This document shows, piece by piece, positions 17,198-26,495 of a stretch of 64,000 nt of DNA. The translations under genes and the position numbers were made by a program. The notes below the pieces were generated by a model, which did not search any database, was not told where the DNA came from, and was given only the letters and a program-made list of their open reading frames with translations. Source of the stretch: Microbacterium sp. NC79 (GTDB lineage Bacteria; Actinomycetota; Actinomycetes; Actinomycetales; Microbacteriaceae); contig NZ_JAHQYI010000001.1 in assembly GCF_019061125.1 (NCBI RefSeq), positions 1,364,001-1,428,000 of the forward strand, read 5' to 3'. Each line of letters begins with the position of its first letter. The first letter of the stretch is position 1.

Positions 17198-18204
17198 GTT
17201 CTGCTCGCCCCAGCGGACCCTTCCGCATTGGTGACCGCGTTCAGCTCACCGGCCCGAAGGGCAAGCTGCACACCACCACGCTGCGCGCTGGGGGTGAACT
17301 GCACACGCACCATGGCGTCCTCCGTCACGACGAGATCATCGGTTCTCCCGATGGTTCCGTGCACACGAACAGTGGCGGTCACGAGTATTTGGCGCTTCGT
17401 CCGCTGATGCGCGACTTCGTGATGTCGATGCCACGAGGCGCGGCCATCGTGTACCCGAAGGACGCCGCGATGATTGTGACGCAGGCTGACATCTTCCCTG
17501 GCGCCGTTGTCGTTGAGGCGGGAGTTGGTTCCGGAGCCCTCTCGTTGTCGCTACTGCGCGCCATCGGCTCGCACGGGCATTTGCACTCGTTCGAGCGTCG
17601 CGAAGAGTTCGCCGATGTCGCCAAGGGCAACGTCGAGACGTTCTTCGGTGAGGTTCCTGAGGCCTGGTCTGTGCACATTGGCGATCTGGCCGAAGCGCTG
17701 GAGAATGTGGTCGAACCCGGAACCGTTGACCGCGTCGTTTTGGACATGCTGGCTCCGTGGGAGTGCATGGAGACGGTCGCAGAAGCGCTCACACCGGGTG
17801 GCGTCGTGATTTGCTACATTGCCACGGCCACCCAGTTGTCTCGAGTCGCTGAGCACATTCGAAACCTCGGTGTGTTCACCGAGCCGGAAGCAAGCGAAAC
17901 CATGGTTCGCGGCTGGCATGTCGAGGGTCTCGCCGTGCGGCCTGACCACCGCATGATCGCGCACACCGGCTTCCTGCTCACCGCACGCCGACTAGCCCCC
18001 GGTGCTATCCCGCCCGAGGTCAAGCGCCGCGCGTCAAAGACCAGCTTCAGCGATGCGGATGTAGAAGCCTGGACCCCCGGAGCCGTGGGCGACCGCGAGA
18101 TCACCGACAAGAACCTCCGTAAGCGGGTTCGCGACGCACAGAAGCACGCAACTGCCGCGCGCATTGCCGCGGCAACACCGAAACTTTCAGAAGACGAGAA
18201 CTAA
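17194..18204 (+). CDS. trmI: tRNA (adenine-58-N1)-methyltransferase
   Basis: The 336-aa class I SAM-dependent methyltransferase makes m1A58 in the tRNA T-loop. After an N-terminal beta domain (GDRVQLTGPKGKLHTTTL), the Rossmann core shows VVEAGVGSGALSLSLLRAIG near residue 107, the acidic turn HSFERREEFADVAKGNVE, and DRVVLDMLAPWECMETV (motif IV Asp) near 180. A basic C-terminal tail (NLRKRVRDAQKHATAARIAA) may touch tRNA. In most actinobacteria this gene directly precedes the ARC/Mpa-Dop-Pup set; here a lipoprotein gene follows after 9 nt. Confidence 0.94.
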   Translation: MSSARPSGPFRIGDRVQLTGPKGKLHTTTLRAGGELHTHHGVLRHDEIIGSPDGSVHTNSGGHEYLALRPLMRDFVMSMPRGAAIVYPKDAAMIVTQADIFPGAVVVEAGVGSGALSLSLLRAIGSHGHLHSFERREEFADVAKGNVETFFGEVPEAWSVHIGDLAEALENVVEPGTVDRVVLDMLAPWECMETVAEALTPGGVVICYIATATQLSRVAEHIRNLGVFTEPEASETMVRGWHVEGLAVRPDHRMIAHTGFLLTARRLAPGAIPPEVKRRASKTSFSDADVEAWTPGAVGDREITDKNLRKRVRDAQKHATAARIAAATPKLSEDEN

Positions 18205-18207
18205 GCT
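18202..18207 (+). promoter_or_regulatory. -10 element at the end of trmI
   Basis: TAAGCT overlaps the trmI stop codon and lies 6 nt before the GTG at 18214, giving the FKBP-like lipoprotein gene its own possible leaderless promoter. Confidence 0.5.
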
Positions 18208-18213
18208 GTGCAC

Positions 18214-19188
18214 GTGCGTAAACCTGTTGTAGCTCTGACCGCCCTCTCTGTTATTGCTCTGGCGCTTGCCGGATGCACGGCATCGACTCCGAACACGACG
18301 CGCGTTGCCGAGAGCAGCTGTGGTTCCGCGTTTGATGCGCCGACACCGCTGCTGGACACGCTGAGTGTGTCTGGGGAGGCAGGAGAACTCCCGGCTGTCA
18401 CCATGCCGAACCCGCTCCAGGTTCCACGTAATGAACGAAAGATTGTGAACGCCGGTGACGGTGCGCTGATCACAAGCACCTCGCAGCTCGCCCACACCAC
18501 GGTGTGGGCAGCGCCAAGCACAAGTGGCGAGATTCTCGGCGCGCTGGGATCAACCTCGGGGCAAATGGGGCAGGTGGATCAGTGGGCACAGGACTTGCCT
18601 GGGCTTGCCGAAGAGCTCCTCTGCGTTCCCGGCGGCTCTCGTGTGCTCATCACCCTGCCCACGAGCGATCTCGCCCCTGCCTGGAGCGAAATCTACAAGC
18701 TGGAAGAAAATCAGGGCGTCGTTCTTGTCGTCGACGTCGGACAGGTCGTTCCGCAGGCAGCCGCCGGCGCTGACGTCTTCAACGCGGATCGTGGACTACC
18801 AGCGGTGATCCGCGACACGACAGGTCGCCCTGGCTTGGTCATTCCGTCAGGGGATGCGCCGACCGATGTCCGTACCCAGACGTTGCTCAAGGGCGATGGC
18901 GAGGCGATCACCGCCGATGCTCCGGTCTACGTCCAGGTATTGGCTGTGGCGTGGCGCGGTCATGAACCCTTCATCAATACCTGGGCTCAGGCGCAGCCAG
19001 GGCCGGTTGCGGTGTCGCAGGGCTTCCCCGCAGATGTGGCTCAGGCGCTTGAAGGCGCCACGGTTGGTTCGCAGGTGATGGTCGTTCTGCCCGCAGGCTC
19101 CATTCCCGCAGAAGCCCTCCAAGGTTCCAGTATTCCTGCCGACGACGCTCTCGTTTACGTCGTCGACATTCTCGCGATCGCCCAGTAG
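18214..19188 (+). CDS. FKBP-type peptidyl-prolyl isomerase-like lipoprotein
   Basis: The protein has 324 aa from this GTG. It starts with a lipoprotein signal: basic VRKP, hydrophobic ALTALSVIALAL, then lipobox LAGC with the Cys near residue 21. The mature part has two FKBP-like halves. The second retains the family frame: a LLKGDGEAITADAPVYVQVLAV strand pair, a buried Trp segment (PFINTW), GSQVMVVLP and a terminal LVYVVDILAIAQ. Classical FKBP catalytic aromatics are poorly conserved, so isomerase activity is uncertain. Its neighbours trmI and pafB are where actinobacteria often keep an FKBP gene. GTG 18208 is an alternative start. Confidence 0.75.
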   Translation: MRKPVVALTALSVIALALAGCTASTPNTTRVAESSCGSAFDAPTPLLDTLSVSGEAGELPAVTMPNPLQVPRNERKIVNAGDGALITSTSQLAHTTVWAAPSTSGEILGALGSTSGQMGQVDQWAQDLPGLAEELLCVPGGSRVLITLPTSDLAPAWSEIYKLEENQGVVLVVDVGQVVPQAAAGADVFNADRGLPAVIRDTTGRPGLVIPSGDAPTDVRTQTLLKGDGEAITADAPVYVQVLAVAWRGHEPFINTWAQAQPGPVAVSQGFPADVAQALEGATVGSQVMVVLPAGSIPAEALQGSSIPADDALVYVVDILAIAQ

Positions 19189-19226
19189 CGGGTCTGTCGC
19201 TCATCCTGGAGGACTACATGCGCCTC

Positions 19227-19232
19227 TAGGAT
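19227..19232 (+). promoter_or_regulatory. -10 element, leaderless promoter of pafBC
   Basis: TAGGAT, then GAGCGT (6 nt), then GTG at 19239. Confidence 0.6.
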
Positions 19233-19238
19233 GAGCGT

Positions 19239-20228
19239 GTGGCAGCGAAAATTCCCCCCGAAGAGCGACTGACAAACCTCGTCGTCGCACTCATGGCGAC
19301 CGATCGCGGGTTGACGAAGGCACAGATTCTGGAATCGGTTTCCGGCTACCGTCAACGTGCGGAGAGCGGAACCGGGGCTGACGCTCTCGAGAAGATGTTC
19401 GAGCGCGACAAGGACGACCTCCGCGGACTCGGGATTCCGGTCGAGACGCTGGGCGACCATGCTGATCCCAACGACCTCCGCGAAGCACGGTATCGGATTC
19501 CAAAATCGGAATATACCTTGCCTGACGATCTCTCCTTCACTCAGGAGGAGGTCGCTCTGCTGACATTGGCTGGCACCGTCTGGCGTGAGGGATCGATGTC
19601 GGACGACTCGCATGCGGGCATCCGTAAAATCCGTTCGCTCGGTATCGACGTTGATGAGCCGATCATCGGCTTCGCGCCGGAATTGGGCCTCACTACGAAC
19701 TCGTTCGTTCCGCTGAAGAACGCTATTGAGGCGAATCGAGCCGTCACCTTTACCTATATCAAGCCGGGGGAGAAGCGTGCGTTGTTGCGCCGCGTGCAAC
19801 CTCTCGCGCTTGTGGAGCAGGAAAACCGCTGGCACCTGTTCGGTTTTGATACTGACCGCGACGCTGAACGTACATTCCTTCTCAGCCGTATTTGCGACGA
19901 CGTGAAGACCACTCGACTTTCGTTTGACCCGACGCTCAAGGTGGGCGCGGGGGAGCGGGCGCTGGCTGGGCTGGCCGCCGTCGCTGCCCGCAACATCGCA
20001 CATCTCGAAGTTCATCCGGGGTCAGAGGCCGCACTCCGTCTGGCGCGCCGCGCTCAGCAGGCACCCCAGGGCATCGACGTCTCGTTTCTGGACCTGCATA
20101 TTTTCGCTGACGAACTCGCGTCATACGGGCCTGAAGTGCGCGTGATTTCGCCCGATGAACTTCGCAATCAGGTGATTGCGCGGTTGCAAGCGGCGCTTGC
20201 TCGCCACCAGGAGGTCACCCGTGGCTGA
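19239..20228 (+). CDS. pafB: WYL-domain transcriptional regulator PafB
   Basis: This 329-aa protein has an N-terminal winged helix (RLTNLVVALMATDRGLTKAQIL), a helical middle, and a WYL domain near 165-235 (AVTFTYIKPG ... RVQPLALVEQENRWHLFGFD). PafB pairs with PafC in a heterodimer that, in mycobacteria, recruits RNA polymerase to RecA-independent DNA-damage promoters, probably after sensing DNA through the WYL domain. The order pafB-pafC-tatA-tatC-helY matches mycobacteria, but pafA, the Pup ligase normally directly upstream, is absent. It is probably co-transcribed with pafC, overlapping it by 8 nt. Confidence 0.92.
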   Translation: MAAKIPPEERLTNLVVALMATDRGLTKAQILESVSGYRQRAESGTGADALEKMFERDKDDLRGLGIPVETLGDHADPNDLREARYRIPKSEYTLPDDLSFTQEEVALLTLAGTVWREGSMSDDSHAGIRKIRSLGIDVDEPIIGFAPELGLTTNSFVPLKNAIEANRAVTFTYIKPGEKRALLRRVQPLALVEQENRWHLFGFDTDRDAERTFLLSRICDDVKTTRLSFDPTLKVGAGERALAGLAAVAARNIAHLEVHPGSEAALRLARRAQQAPQGIDVSFLDLHIFADELASYGPEVRVISPDELRNQVIARLQAALARHQEVTRG

Positions 20229-21195
20229 TCGACCCAAGCCCATGATGGCACCCGACCGCGTGCGCATTTATCTCACCCTGGTTCCGTACCTCGCAGAGCG
20301 CGGTCAAGTGAGCGTGGCCGACGCGGCACACGACTTCGGGGTATCCGTCGACGACATGCGCGCCATGGCGGAGAAACTCACCGTGATGGGGCTGCCAGGC
20401 GACAGTGGCTACTACCAGCTTGATCCTGACCTGTTCAATATCAACTGGGATTTGCTTGACGAAGCCGACATGATCGAGCTCACCAATACGGTGGCGCTCG
20501 AACGTGCACCGAAGCTCTCCGCGCGTGAGGCGGCGGCGCTCCTGTCTGGTCTGCAACTCACCAGGGCGATCGCAGGCGTCAGCCCGGAACTTGTCGATGG
20601 TCTCATCGCGAAGCTCACTGCGGGCTCATCAACTGACCCGGTCAACGTCATCGTGGCGCCGCCACAGGCGGATGCCGTACGCACGGTTGTCGCCGACGCT
20701 TTGCGACAGCGTAAGGCAGTCTCGTTCACGTATCGCGCGCCCGACGCTCAACCCACAACGCGTACCGTCGATCCGGTGCGCGTGCATATTACGAGTGGCG
20801 AGTGGTATCTGGAGGGCTGGTGTCATCTCCGCCGCGCCATGCGAACGTTCCACCTCGATCGTGTATCAGACCTCGCGGTTACCGACATTGAGATATCGCA
20901 CACCGTGGGGGACGAACCGCCCGCATATACCGAAGTCGCAGAGGGAACGGCCGCCGCTATTCGGTATCCGTCACAGCTGGGCGCTCTGGTTGGCGACTAC
21001 CTGCGCGGTGCGCAGTTAACGACCGATCATGAGTTCTCGATTGCGCGGTTCAGCGTGGGGGACCCGCTGACGCTGAAGCGTTTGGCGACACTGCGCAGCG
21101 GAACCATCGAAGTGCTGGAACCGGAGTCAGCTCGCGCCGCAACGATTGACTGGGCGCACCGCGCACTTGCGCAGTACGACACAGAAGCGAACTAA
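20221..21195 (+). CDS. pafC: WYL-domain transcriptional regulator PafC
   Basis: This 324-aa partner of PafB has an N-terminal HTH (VPYLAERGQVSVADAAHDFGVSVDDMRAMAEKL) and a WYL domain near 155-215 (QRKAVSFTYRAPDAQ ... WYLEGWCHLRRAMRTFHLDRV). GTG 20221 overlaps the pafB end and has AGGAGG at a good distance, which decides it against upstream possibilities. It is expected to act only as a complex with PafB. Confidence 0.92.
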   Translation: MADRPKPMMAPDRVRIYLTLVPYLAERGQVSVADAAHDFGVSVDDMRAMAEKLTVMGLPGDSGYYQLDPDLFNINWDLLDEADMIELTNTVALERAPKLSAREAAALLSGLQLTRAIAGVSPELVDGLIAKLTAGSSTDPVNVIVAPPQADAVRTVVADALRQRKAVSFTYRAPDAQPTTRTVDPVRVHITSGEWYLEGWCHLRRAMRTFHLDRVSDLAVTDIEISHTVGDEPPAYTEVAEGTAAAIRYPSQLGALVGDYLRGAQLTTDHEFSIARFSVGDPLTLKRLATLRSGTIEVLEPESARAATIDWAHRALAQYDTEAN

Positions 21196-21265
21196 TTCCC
21201 GCTGATCCAGACGCACGTTAGCGAAACGTATAGGCGACACCAAGGTTCGCCCACACCCTGCGGGG

Positions 21266-21271
21266 TAGACT
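21266..21271 (+). promoter_or_regulatory. Probable -10 of tatAC
   Basis: TAGACT in the 112-nt pafC-tatA gap; the start at 21308 has its own GGAG ribosome site, so this transcript would carry a leader of about 30 nt. Confidence 0.4.
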
Positions 21272-21307
21272 GAAGCCGCATTCGCACCCCCGACCATTGG
21301 AGCGCTC

Positions 21308-21574
21308 ATGGGCAACGCATTTCAGCCAGCACACCTGTTGATCCTTCTGCTGATCGTTCTGCTGTTGTTCGGCGCTGCGAAGCTTCCGGCTCTGGCCAAG
21401 AGCCTCGGCCAGTCTGCCCGCGCATTCAAGGGCGAGATGAAGGCAATGAAGCAGGAAGACGCCGCTGATGCTGCCGCGAACGCTGTGGCGTCCGAAGCTG
21501 CGCCGCAGGCTGGCGTCGCTCCTGCCCAGCCGCAGACGCCCGACACGAATCTTTCTGACGGCTCGCGCCCGTAA
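21308..21574 (+). CDS. tatA: Twin-arginine translocase subunit TatA
   Basis: This 88-aa protein has one N-terminal helix (LLILLLIVLLLFGAAKLPALAKSLG, residues 9-33) with the FG hinge, followed by an amphipathic helix (GQSARAFKGEMKAMKQ) and a Gln/Pro-rich soluble tail. TatA polymers form the pore for folded Tat substrates and work with TatC encoded next. No tatB-like gene is adjacent, as is usual when tatB lies elsewhere in actinobacteria. Confidence 0.95.
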   Translation: MGNAFQPAHLLILLLIVLLLFGAAKLPALAKSLGQSARAFKGEMKAMKQEDAADAAANAVASEAAPQAGVAPAQPQTPDTNLSDGSRP

Positions 21575-21579
21575 ACAGC

Positions 21580-22398
21580 GTGACGACAGAAACCCCCGAG
21601 TCGGCTCTGGAGGGCGACCCGAAGCGCGACAAACGTATGTCGCTGGCGCAACACCTGGTGGAGTTGCGCCGCCGCTTCATGATTGCGGCCATCGCATTCA
21701 TCGTGTGTATGGTCGCGGCCTTCTTCATCGCTGACTGGGTCATTGATCAGCTCGACAACCCGATCGATGTGATCGCGGCGAATGGGCACGGCGAAGCCGC
21801 GCTGACGTTTACTCGCATCACCATGGCGTTTGACATGAAGCTGCGCATTGCGGCGTCGATTGGCCTTATTCTGTCTGGCCCGATCTGGATCTGGCAGTTG
21901 TGGGCCTACATCATGCCCGCGATGACCAAAAAGGAAAAGGTTTACACGCTCAGCTTCATGGGTGTCGCTGTGCCGCTATTTTTCGGCGGTGTTGCTACGG
22001 GCTGGTTTGTTCTTCCGCACATCATCGAAGTGATGGCATCGTTTGTGCCCGATGGCGCCTCATACAATCAGTTCTTCGAGGCAAGCTACTACTGGGATTT
22101 TGTTTTTAAACTCCTCCTCACCGTGGGCGTCGCCTATGTGCTTCCGCTGTTTCTCGTGATCCTCAATCTTGCCGGTGTCATCACGGGCAAAGACATTCTG
22201 AAGGGCTGGAGAATCGCTGTGCTGATCGCCTCCGTTTTCGCGGCCGTCGCAACCCCGGGTTCCGACGTTGTATCCATGCTTCTGTTGGCGGCCATTCTTG
22301 TGGTGCTCTACCTGCTCGCCGCCTGCGTTGCGCTGCTCTTTGACCGTCGTCGACGTAAGCGTGAAGGCGATCTGTTTACGCCCTCGGTGATGGCGTGA
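21580..22398 (+). CDS. tatC: Twin-arginine translocase subunit TatC
   Basis: The 272-aa six-helix membrane protein recognises twin-arginine signal peptides. The conserved N-terminal cytoplasmic stretch MSLAQHLVELRRRFMIA with its acidic residue, the periplasmic FTRITMAFDMKLRIA loop and PGSDVVSMLLLAAILVVLYL near the C-terminus are all present. GTG start 5 nt after the tatA stop. The stop overlaps the helicase start (GTGA). Confidence 0.95.
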   Translation: MTTETPESALEGDPKRDKRMSLAQHLVELRRRFMIAAIAFIVCMVAAFFIADWVIDQLDNPIDVIAANGHGEAALTFTRITMAFDMKLRIAASIGLILSGPIWIWQLWAYIMPAMTKKEKVYTLSFMGVAVPLFFGGVATGWFVLPHIIEVMASFVPDGASYNQFFEASYYWDFVFKLLLTVGVAYVLPLFLVILNLAGVITGKDILKGWRIAVLIASVFAAVATPGSDVVSMLLLAAILVVLYLLAACVALLFDRRRRKREGDLFTPSVMA

Positions 22399-24836
22399 GT
22401 GCAGCCGAGCAGTACGCGGCCGCGCAATCACGCGCGGCACATCCGCTGACGCAGGAGTTTGCGGCTCGTTTGTCGTTTGAGATGGACGAGTTTCAGGTGC
22501 AAGCGTGTCACTCGTTGGAAGAGGGCCACGGAGTGTTGGTCGCGGCACCCACGGGGGCGGGTAAAACCGTCGTTGGTGAGTTCGCGATCTATCTCGCGAT
22601 GCGCACCGGTACTGACAAGGCCTTCTATACGACGCCCATGAAGGCGCTGTCCAATCAGAAGTTCCGTGAACTTGTCGACGTGTATGGCGCGGGCGAAGTG
22701 GGGCTGCTCACTGGCGATACAAATATCAATCCGCATGCGCGTGTTGTGGTGATGACAACCGAAGTTTTGCGCAACATGCTCTACGCCGATTCCGCGGCGC
22801 TGCGCGGTCTTCGTTTTGTCGTGATGGATGAGGTTCACTACCTTGCCGACCGGTTCCGCGGCGCGGTGTGGGAAGAGGTCATCATCCACCTCCCCGAAGA
22901 GGTTCGCGTTGTCGCCCTGTCTGCCACCGTGTCAAACGCCGAGGAGTTTGGTGACTGGTTGGCTGCGGTGCGCGGCGGAACCGAAGTGATCGTTTCTGAA
23001 ATTCGTCCGGTTCCCTTGGAACAGCACGTGTTGGCCCGCGGCGACCTGTTACCGCTCTTTGACCAGCGGTCAGGCATCGCTACCCAGCAGGTGAATCGCG
23101 AGCTTGCCCGCCTCCGTACTTTCAAGGGTGTGGCCTGGGAAAACAACTCCCGTACCGCGCATGCCCGCGGTCGCGACAAGCAGAAGCCCAAGTACCAGAA
23201 GCCATCCATGGCGGGCCGAGGCAGCCGTCTCGATCGAGCCGAAGCCATTGAGACTCTGCGTCGCGACAATCTTTTGCCTGCGATCTTCTTCATCTTTTCC
23301 CGGGTCGGGTGCGAACAGGCCGTTCAGCAGGTCGCACGCGATGGAATTTCGTTAACGAGCGCCGACGAACGTCGCGAAATTCGCCGTCACGTCGAAGAGC
23401 GCATATACATGCTCCCCGACGAAGACCTTTCGGTCCTCGGCTACTGGACGTGGCGCGAGAACCTGGAGCGGGGCATCGCGGCTCACCACGCCGGAATGTT
23501 GCCCGCATTCAAGGAGATCGTCGAAGAGCTGTTTCAGCGCAAGCTTGTCAAGGTGGTATTCGCCACCGAGACATTGGCGCTCGGTATCAATATGCCCGCT
23601 CGTACCGTCGTGCTCGAAAAACTCGAAAAGTTCAATGGTGAGGCCCGTGTACCGATCACGTCGGGGGAGTACACCCAGCTGACGGGTCGTGCCGGTCGCC
23701 GCGGTATTGATGTCGAGGGCCACTCCGTTGTGGTCTGGAACGAGGGCATGGATGTTGAGGCGGTTGCGGCGCTGGCATCGCGGCGCACGTATCCGATGAA
23801 CTCGTCGTTCCGGCCGACATACAACATGGCCGTGAACCTCATCGATCAGTTCGGTCGCTCCCGTGCGCGCGAGATTCTGGAATCGTCGTTTGCGCAGTTC
23901 CAAGCCGACCGTGCGGTCGTCGGGCTGGCCGTTAAGGTGCGTGATGCCGACGAGTCATTGCGCGGATACCGCGACTCTCTGGCATGTGATCGCGGGGATT
24001 TCCTTGACTACTCTCGGTTGCGCCGCGAGCTGACCGAGGCGGAAAGACGGGGCAGGGGCGAGCTTTACGGCTCGCAGGAACGCGCCGAGAAGCGCCGCAA
24101 TGACATCAACAGCCTGCGTGCGCGGATGCAGAAACACGCGTGCCATTCGTGCCCCGATCGCGAAAAGCATGCGCGCTGGGCGGAACGGTACTGGAAGCTC
24201 GAGCGCCAGGTCTCTCAGTGGCGCTCGCAAATTGACCGTCGCACCGGAACCGTCGCCCGCATCTTTGACCGTGTTGTCGACGTACTGGATGAGCTGGGCT
24301 ACGTCGACGTCGCCCCCAACGGATCTGCGACTCTGACGCCGTCCGGGCGCACAATGCGGCGCATCTATGGCGACCGCGACCTGTTGGTCGCCGAATCTCT
24401 TCGCACCGGCATTTGGAAGAACCTGGACGCCGCTTCGCTTGCTGCGCTGGCTTGTGCTCTCGTGTATGAACCGCGTCGCGACGAAAACGGTACCGGAATG
24501 CGTGACCTGCCCAAGGGCGCGTTCCGGATCGCGCTTGATGAAACCGCCATGCTCTGGGCACGACTCGATGACGTGGAACACGACTTTGACCTGCCGGGAA
24601 CCGAACCGCTCGCCCCTGGACTGTCGGCTGCCATGCACTCGTGGGCCCGCGGCGCGAACCTTGACCGCGTTTTGACGCAGGCTGACATGGCCGCTGGCGA
24701 CTTTGTGCGCTGGACCAAGCAGACCATCGACCTGCTTGACCAGCTCAGCATCGTGGCAGACGGTGATATCGGAACCACTGCTCGGCGGGCACTCGATCTC
24801 GTACGCCGCGGCATCGTCGTCTATTCAGGAGTGTGA
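22395..24836 (+). CDS. helY: Ski2/Mtr4-like DEAD/DEAH RNA helicase (HelY type)
   Basis: The 813-aa SF2 helicase contains Walker A APTGAGKTVVGEF near residue 51, the DEVH box VMDEVHYLADRFRGAVWEE, motif III ALSATVSNAEEF, motif V ATETLALGINMPARTVV and motif VI QLTGRAGRRGIDVEGH. A DSHCT-like C-terminal region with a Cys pair (HACHSCPD) follows. It probably unwinds structured RNA in decay or maturation. It is the last gene of the tatAC transcript, as in mycobacteria. Its stop is followed one base later by the lnt start. Confidence 0.93.
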   Translation: MSAAEQYAAAQSRAAHPLTQEFAARLSFEMDEFQVQACHSLEEGHGVLVAAPTGAGKTVVGEFAIYLAMRTGTDKAFYTTPMKALSNQKFRELVDVYGAGEVGLLTGDTNINPHARVVVMTTEVLRNMLYADSAALRGLRFVVMDEVHYLADRFRGAVWEEVIIHLPEEVRVVALSATVSNAEEFGDWLAAVRGGTEVIVSEIRPVPLEQHVLARGDLLPLFDQRSGIATQQVNRELARLRTFKGVAWENNSRTAHARGRDKQKPKYQKPSMAGRGSRLDRAEAIETLRRDNLLPAIFFIFSRVGCEQAVQQVARDGISLTSADERREIRRHVEERIYMLPDEDLSVLGYWTWRENLERGIAAHHAGMLPAFKEIVEELFQRKLVKVVFATETLALGINMPARTVVLEKLEKFNGEARVPITSGEYTQLTGRAGRRGIDVEGHSVVVWNEGMDVEAVAALASRRTYPMNSSFRPTYNMAVNLIDQFGRSRAREILESSFAQFQADRAVVGLAVKVRDADESLRGYRDSLACDRGDFLDYSRLRRELTEAERRGRGELYGSQERAEKRRNDINSLRARMQKHACHSCPDREKHARWAERYWKLERQVSQWRSQIDRRTGTVARIFDRVVDVLDELGYVDVAPNGSATLTPSGRTMRRIYGDRDLLVAESLRTGIWKNLDAASLAALACALVYEPRRDENGTGMRDLPKGAFRIALDETAMLWARLDDVEHDFDLPGTEPLAPGLSAAMHSWARGANLDRVLTQADMAAGDFVRWTKQTIDLLDQLSIVADGDIGTTARRALDLVRRGIVVYSGV

Positions 24837-24837
24837 C

Positions 24838-26421
24838 GTGAGCGTCGTCGATCCAGCGCCAGACAAGGCGTTCGTCCCGCTCGGGGTTGCGGCGTTTCTC
24901 GCCGTGATTGGTGGAGCGGCCCTCGACCTCGCGTTTCCGTCCGTGGGCATCTGGCCGCTCGCTTTCGTCGGCATTGCCATCGCGCTGATCACGCTGATTG
25001 GGCGTTCGATCGGCGGTGGGCTGCTGATCGGGCTGCTCTTCGGACTTTCGTTTTACCTGATCCACATTCTGTGGGCGACGCGCTACCTCGGGGTGATCCC
25101 GTGGCTTGCTCTCGCCGGAATTGAAGGCATCTTCTGGGGCCTCGGCTCCATTCTGATTGTGCTCGCCTACCGGTGGGTGCCGAAGCTCTCCACGCGGCCC
25201 GTGGTGACGCACGTAGCGACTGCAGTCCTCGTGGGTGGGATCTGGAGCGCGCGCGAACTCTTCATGGGCTCCTGGCCGTACAGTGGCTTTCCCTGGGGGC
25301 GGATGGGCATCAGCCAATCGGAAAGCCCGCTCGCACACCTCACATCGTGGGTGGGCATCACCGGCTTGAGCTTTTTGCTGGTGACTTTCACCGCACTCGT
25401 CGTCGAATGGTTCCGCTTTATTCGCGCTCGCTGGCATACGGCACCGACGCGTACGCGCGTGGGCTGGGGAATGTTTGGCGCCCCTATCGCGACGATGATG
25501 GTGCTGTTCCTGGTGCTGCCTGCGTTCCCGACGACGCCCAATGGAACCATGACGGTGGGATCGGTGCAGGGTAATGGCCCTGCCGGGTATTTTGATGACC
25601 GCTCAGAGCACAGTGTCATGCAGGCCCAGCTTGATGCGACAGAGCCACTCCTCGGCGAAGACATCGATGTGCTGTTGTGGCCGGAAGGCGGCGTCGACTG
25701 GGATCCGCTGCAGCAGCCGACGGTGGCCCGGATTCTGGATCGGCTGGCAATTGATGCAGACGCACCCATTCTGATGAACGCTGTCACCGAGCGTGGCGAG
25801 CAGTACTTCAACACCTCCATGCTGTGGCAGGCGGGGGATGGCGCGGTCGCGTACTACGACAAACGCAACCCGGTGCCGTTCGGAGAGTATGTGCCCGATC
25901 GATGGTTCTACGAAATGATCGTGCCGGATCTCATCGGCCTCATTCAACGCGAGTACGCCCCTGGAACCAATAGTCCCGTTTTCGACGTTGATGGTATCGC
26001 CGTTGGCCTTGCAATCTGCTTCGACGTTATTTACGACGCGGTGATCTGGGAGGGCGCTGCTGACGGCGCCGAGGTCTATATGTTCCAGACCAACAATGCT
26101 GACTTTCGTGAGACCGACGAAAACCTGCAGCAGTTGGCGTTTGCGCGCATGCGTGCCATTGAAACCGGACGCTCTGTGGTGAACATTTCAACTGTCGGCA
26201 CGAGTCAGGTGATGGCGCCAGACGGCAGGACGATCGACCAACTACCGGAAGCCGAGCCTGGGCACATGCTGACCGAGGTGGAATTGCGCACTGGCCTCAC
26301 TCCGGCCGTGATCCTGGGCTCGTCGATTCAGTTCGTGTTGCTGTGGGGCAGCGTGGGGGCACTGGTCGTGGTGGGCGTCGCCGCCCGCCATCGACGCCGT
26401 CGTACGACAGCGGTGCAGTGA
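24838..26421 (+). CDS. lnt: Apolipoprotein N-acyltransferase
   Basis: The 527-aa membrane enzyme N-acylates the lipid-modified Cys of lipoproteins. About eight helices (residues 15-190 and a C-terminal anchor near 495) flank a nitrilase-fold domain with the Glu-Lys-Cys triad: LLWPEGGVDW, YYDKRNPVPFGEYVP and GLAICFDVIYD. GTG 24838 is chosen since earlier in-frame sequence belongs to the helicase gene. In many actinobacteria a polyprenol-phosphate mannose synthase gene or fused domain separates lnt from rbpA; none is present here. Confidence 0.92.
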   Translation: MSVVDPAPDKAFVPLGVAAFLAVIGGAALDLAFPSVGIWPLAFVGIAIALITLIGRSIGGGLLIGLLFGLSFYLIHILWATRYLGVIPWLALAGIEGIFWGLGSILIVLAYRWVPKLSTRPVVTHVATAVLVGGIWSARELFMGSWPYSGFPWGRMGISQSESPLAHLTSWVGITGLSFLLVTFTALVVEWFRFIRARWHTAPTRTRVGWGMFGAPIATMMVLFLVLPAFPTTPNGTMTVGSVQGNGPAGYFDDRSEHSVMQAQLDATEPLLGEDIDVLLWPEGGVDWDPLQQPTVARILDRLAIDADAPILMNAVTERGEQYFNTSMLWQAGDGAVAYYDKRNPVPFGEYVPDRWFYEMIVPDLIGLIQREYAPGTNSPVFDVDGIAVGLAICFDVIYDAVIWEGAADGAEVYMFQTNNADFRETDENLQQLAFARMRAIETGRSVVNISTVGTSQVMAPDGRTIDQLPEAEPGHMLTEVELRTGLTPAVILGSSIQFVLLWGSVGALVVVGVAARHRRRRTTAVQ

Positions 26422-26445
26422 GCGGCATGCCGGGTAACTGAGACC

Positions 26446-26489
26446 ACGAAAAGAGGGGTGTCACCGTGTGGTGACACCCCTCTTTTCGT
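26446..26489. terminator. Bidirectional terminator between lnt and rbpA
   Basis: A perfect 20-bp stem (26446-26465 with 26470-26489) with A-rich and T-rich flanks works in both directions. Confidence 0.93.
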
Positions 26490-26495
26490 CAGGAG

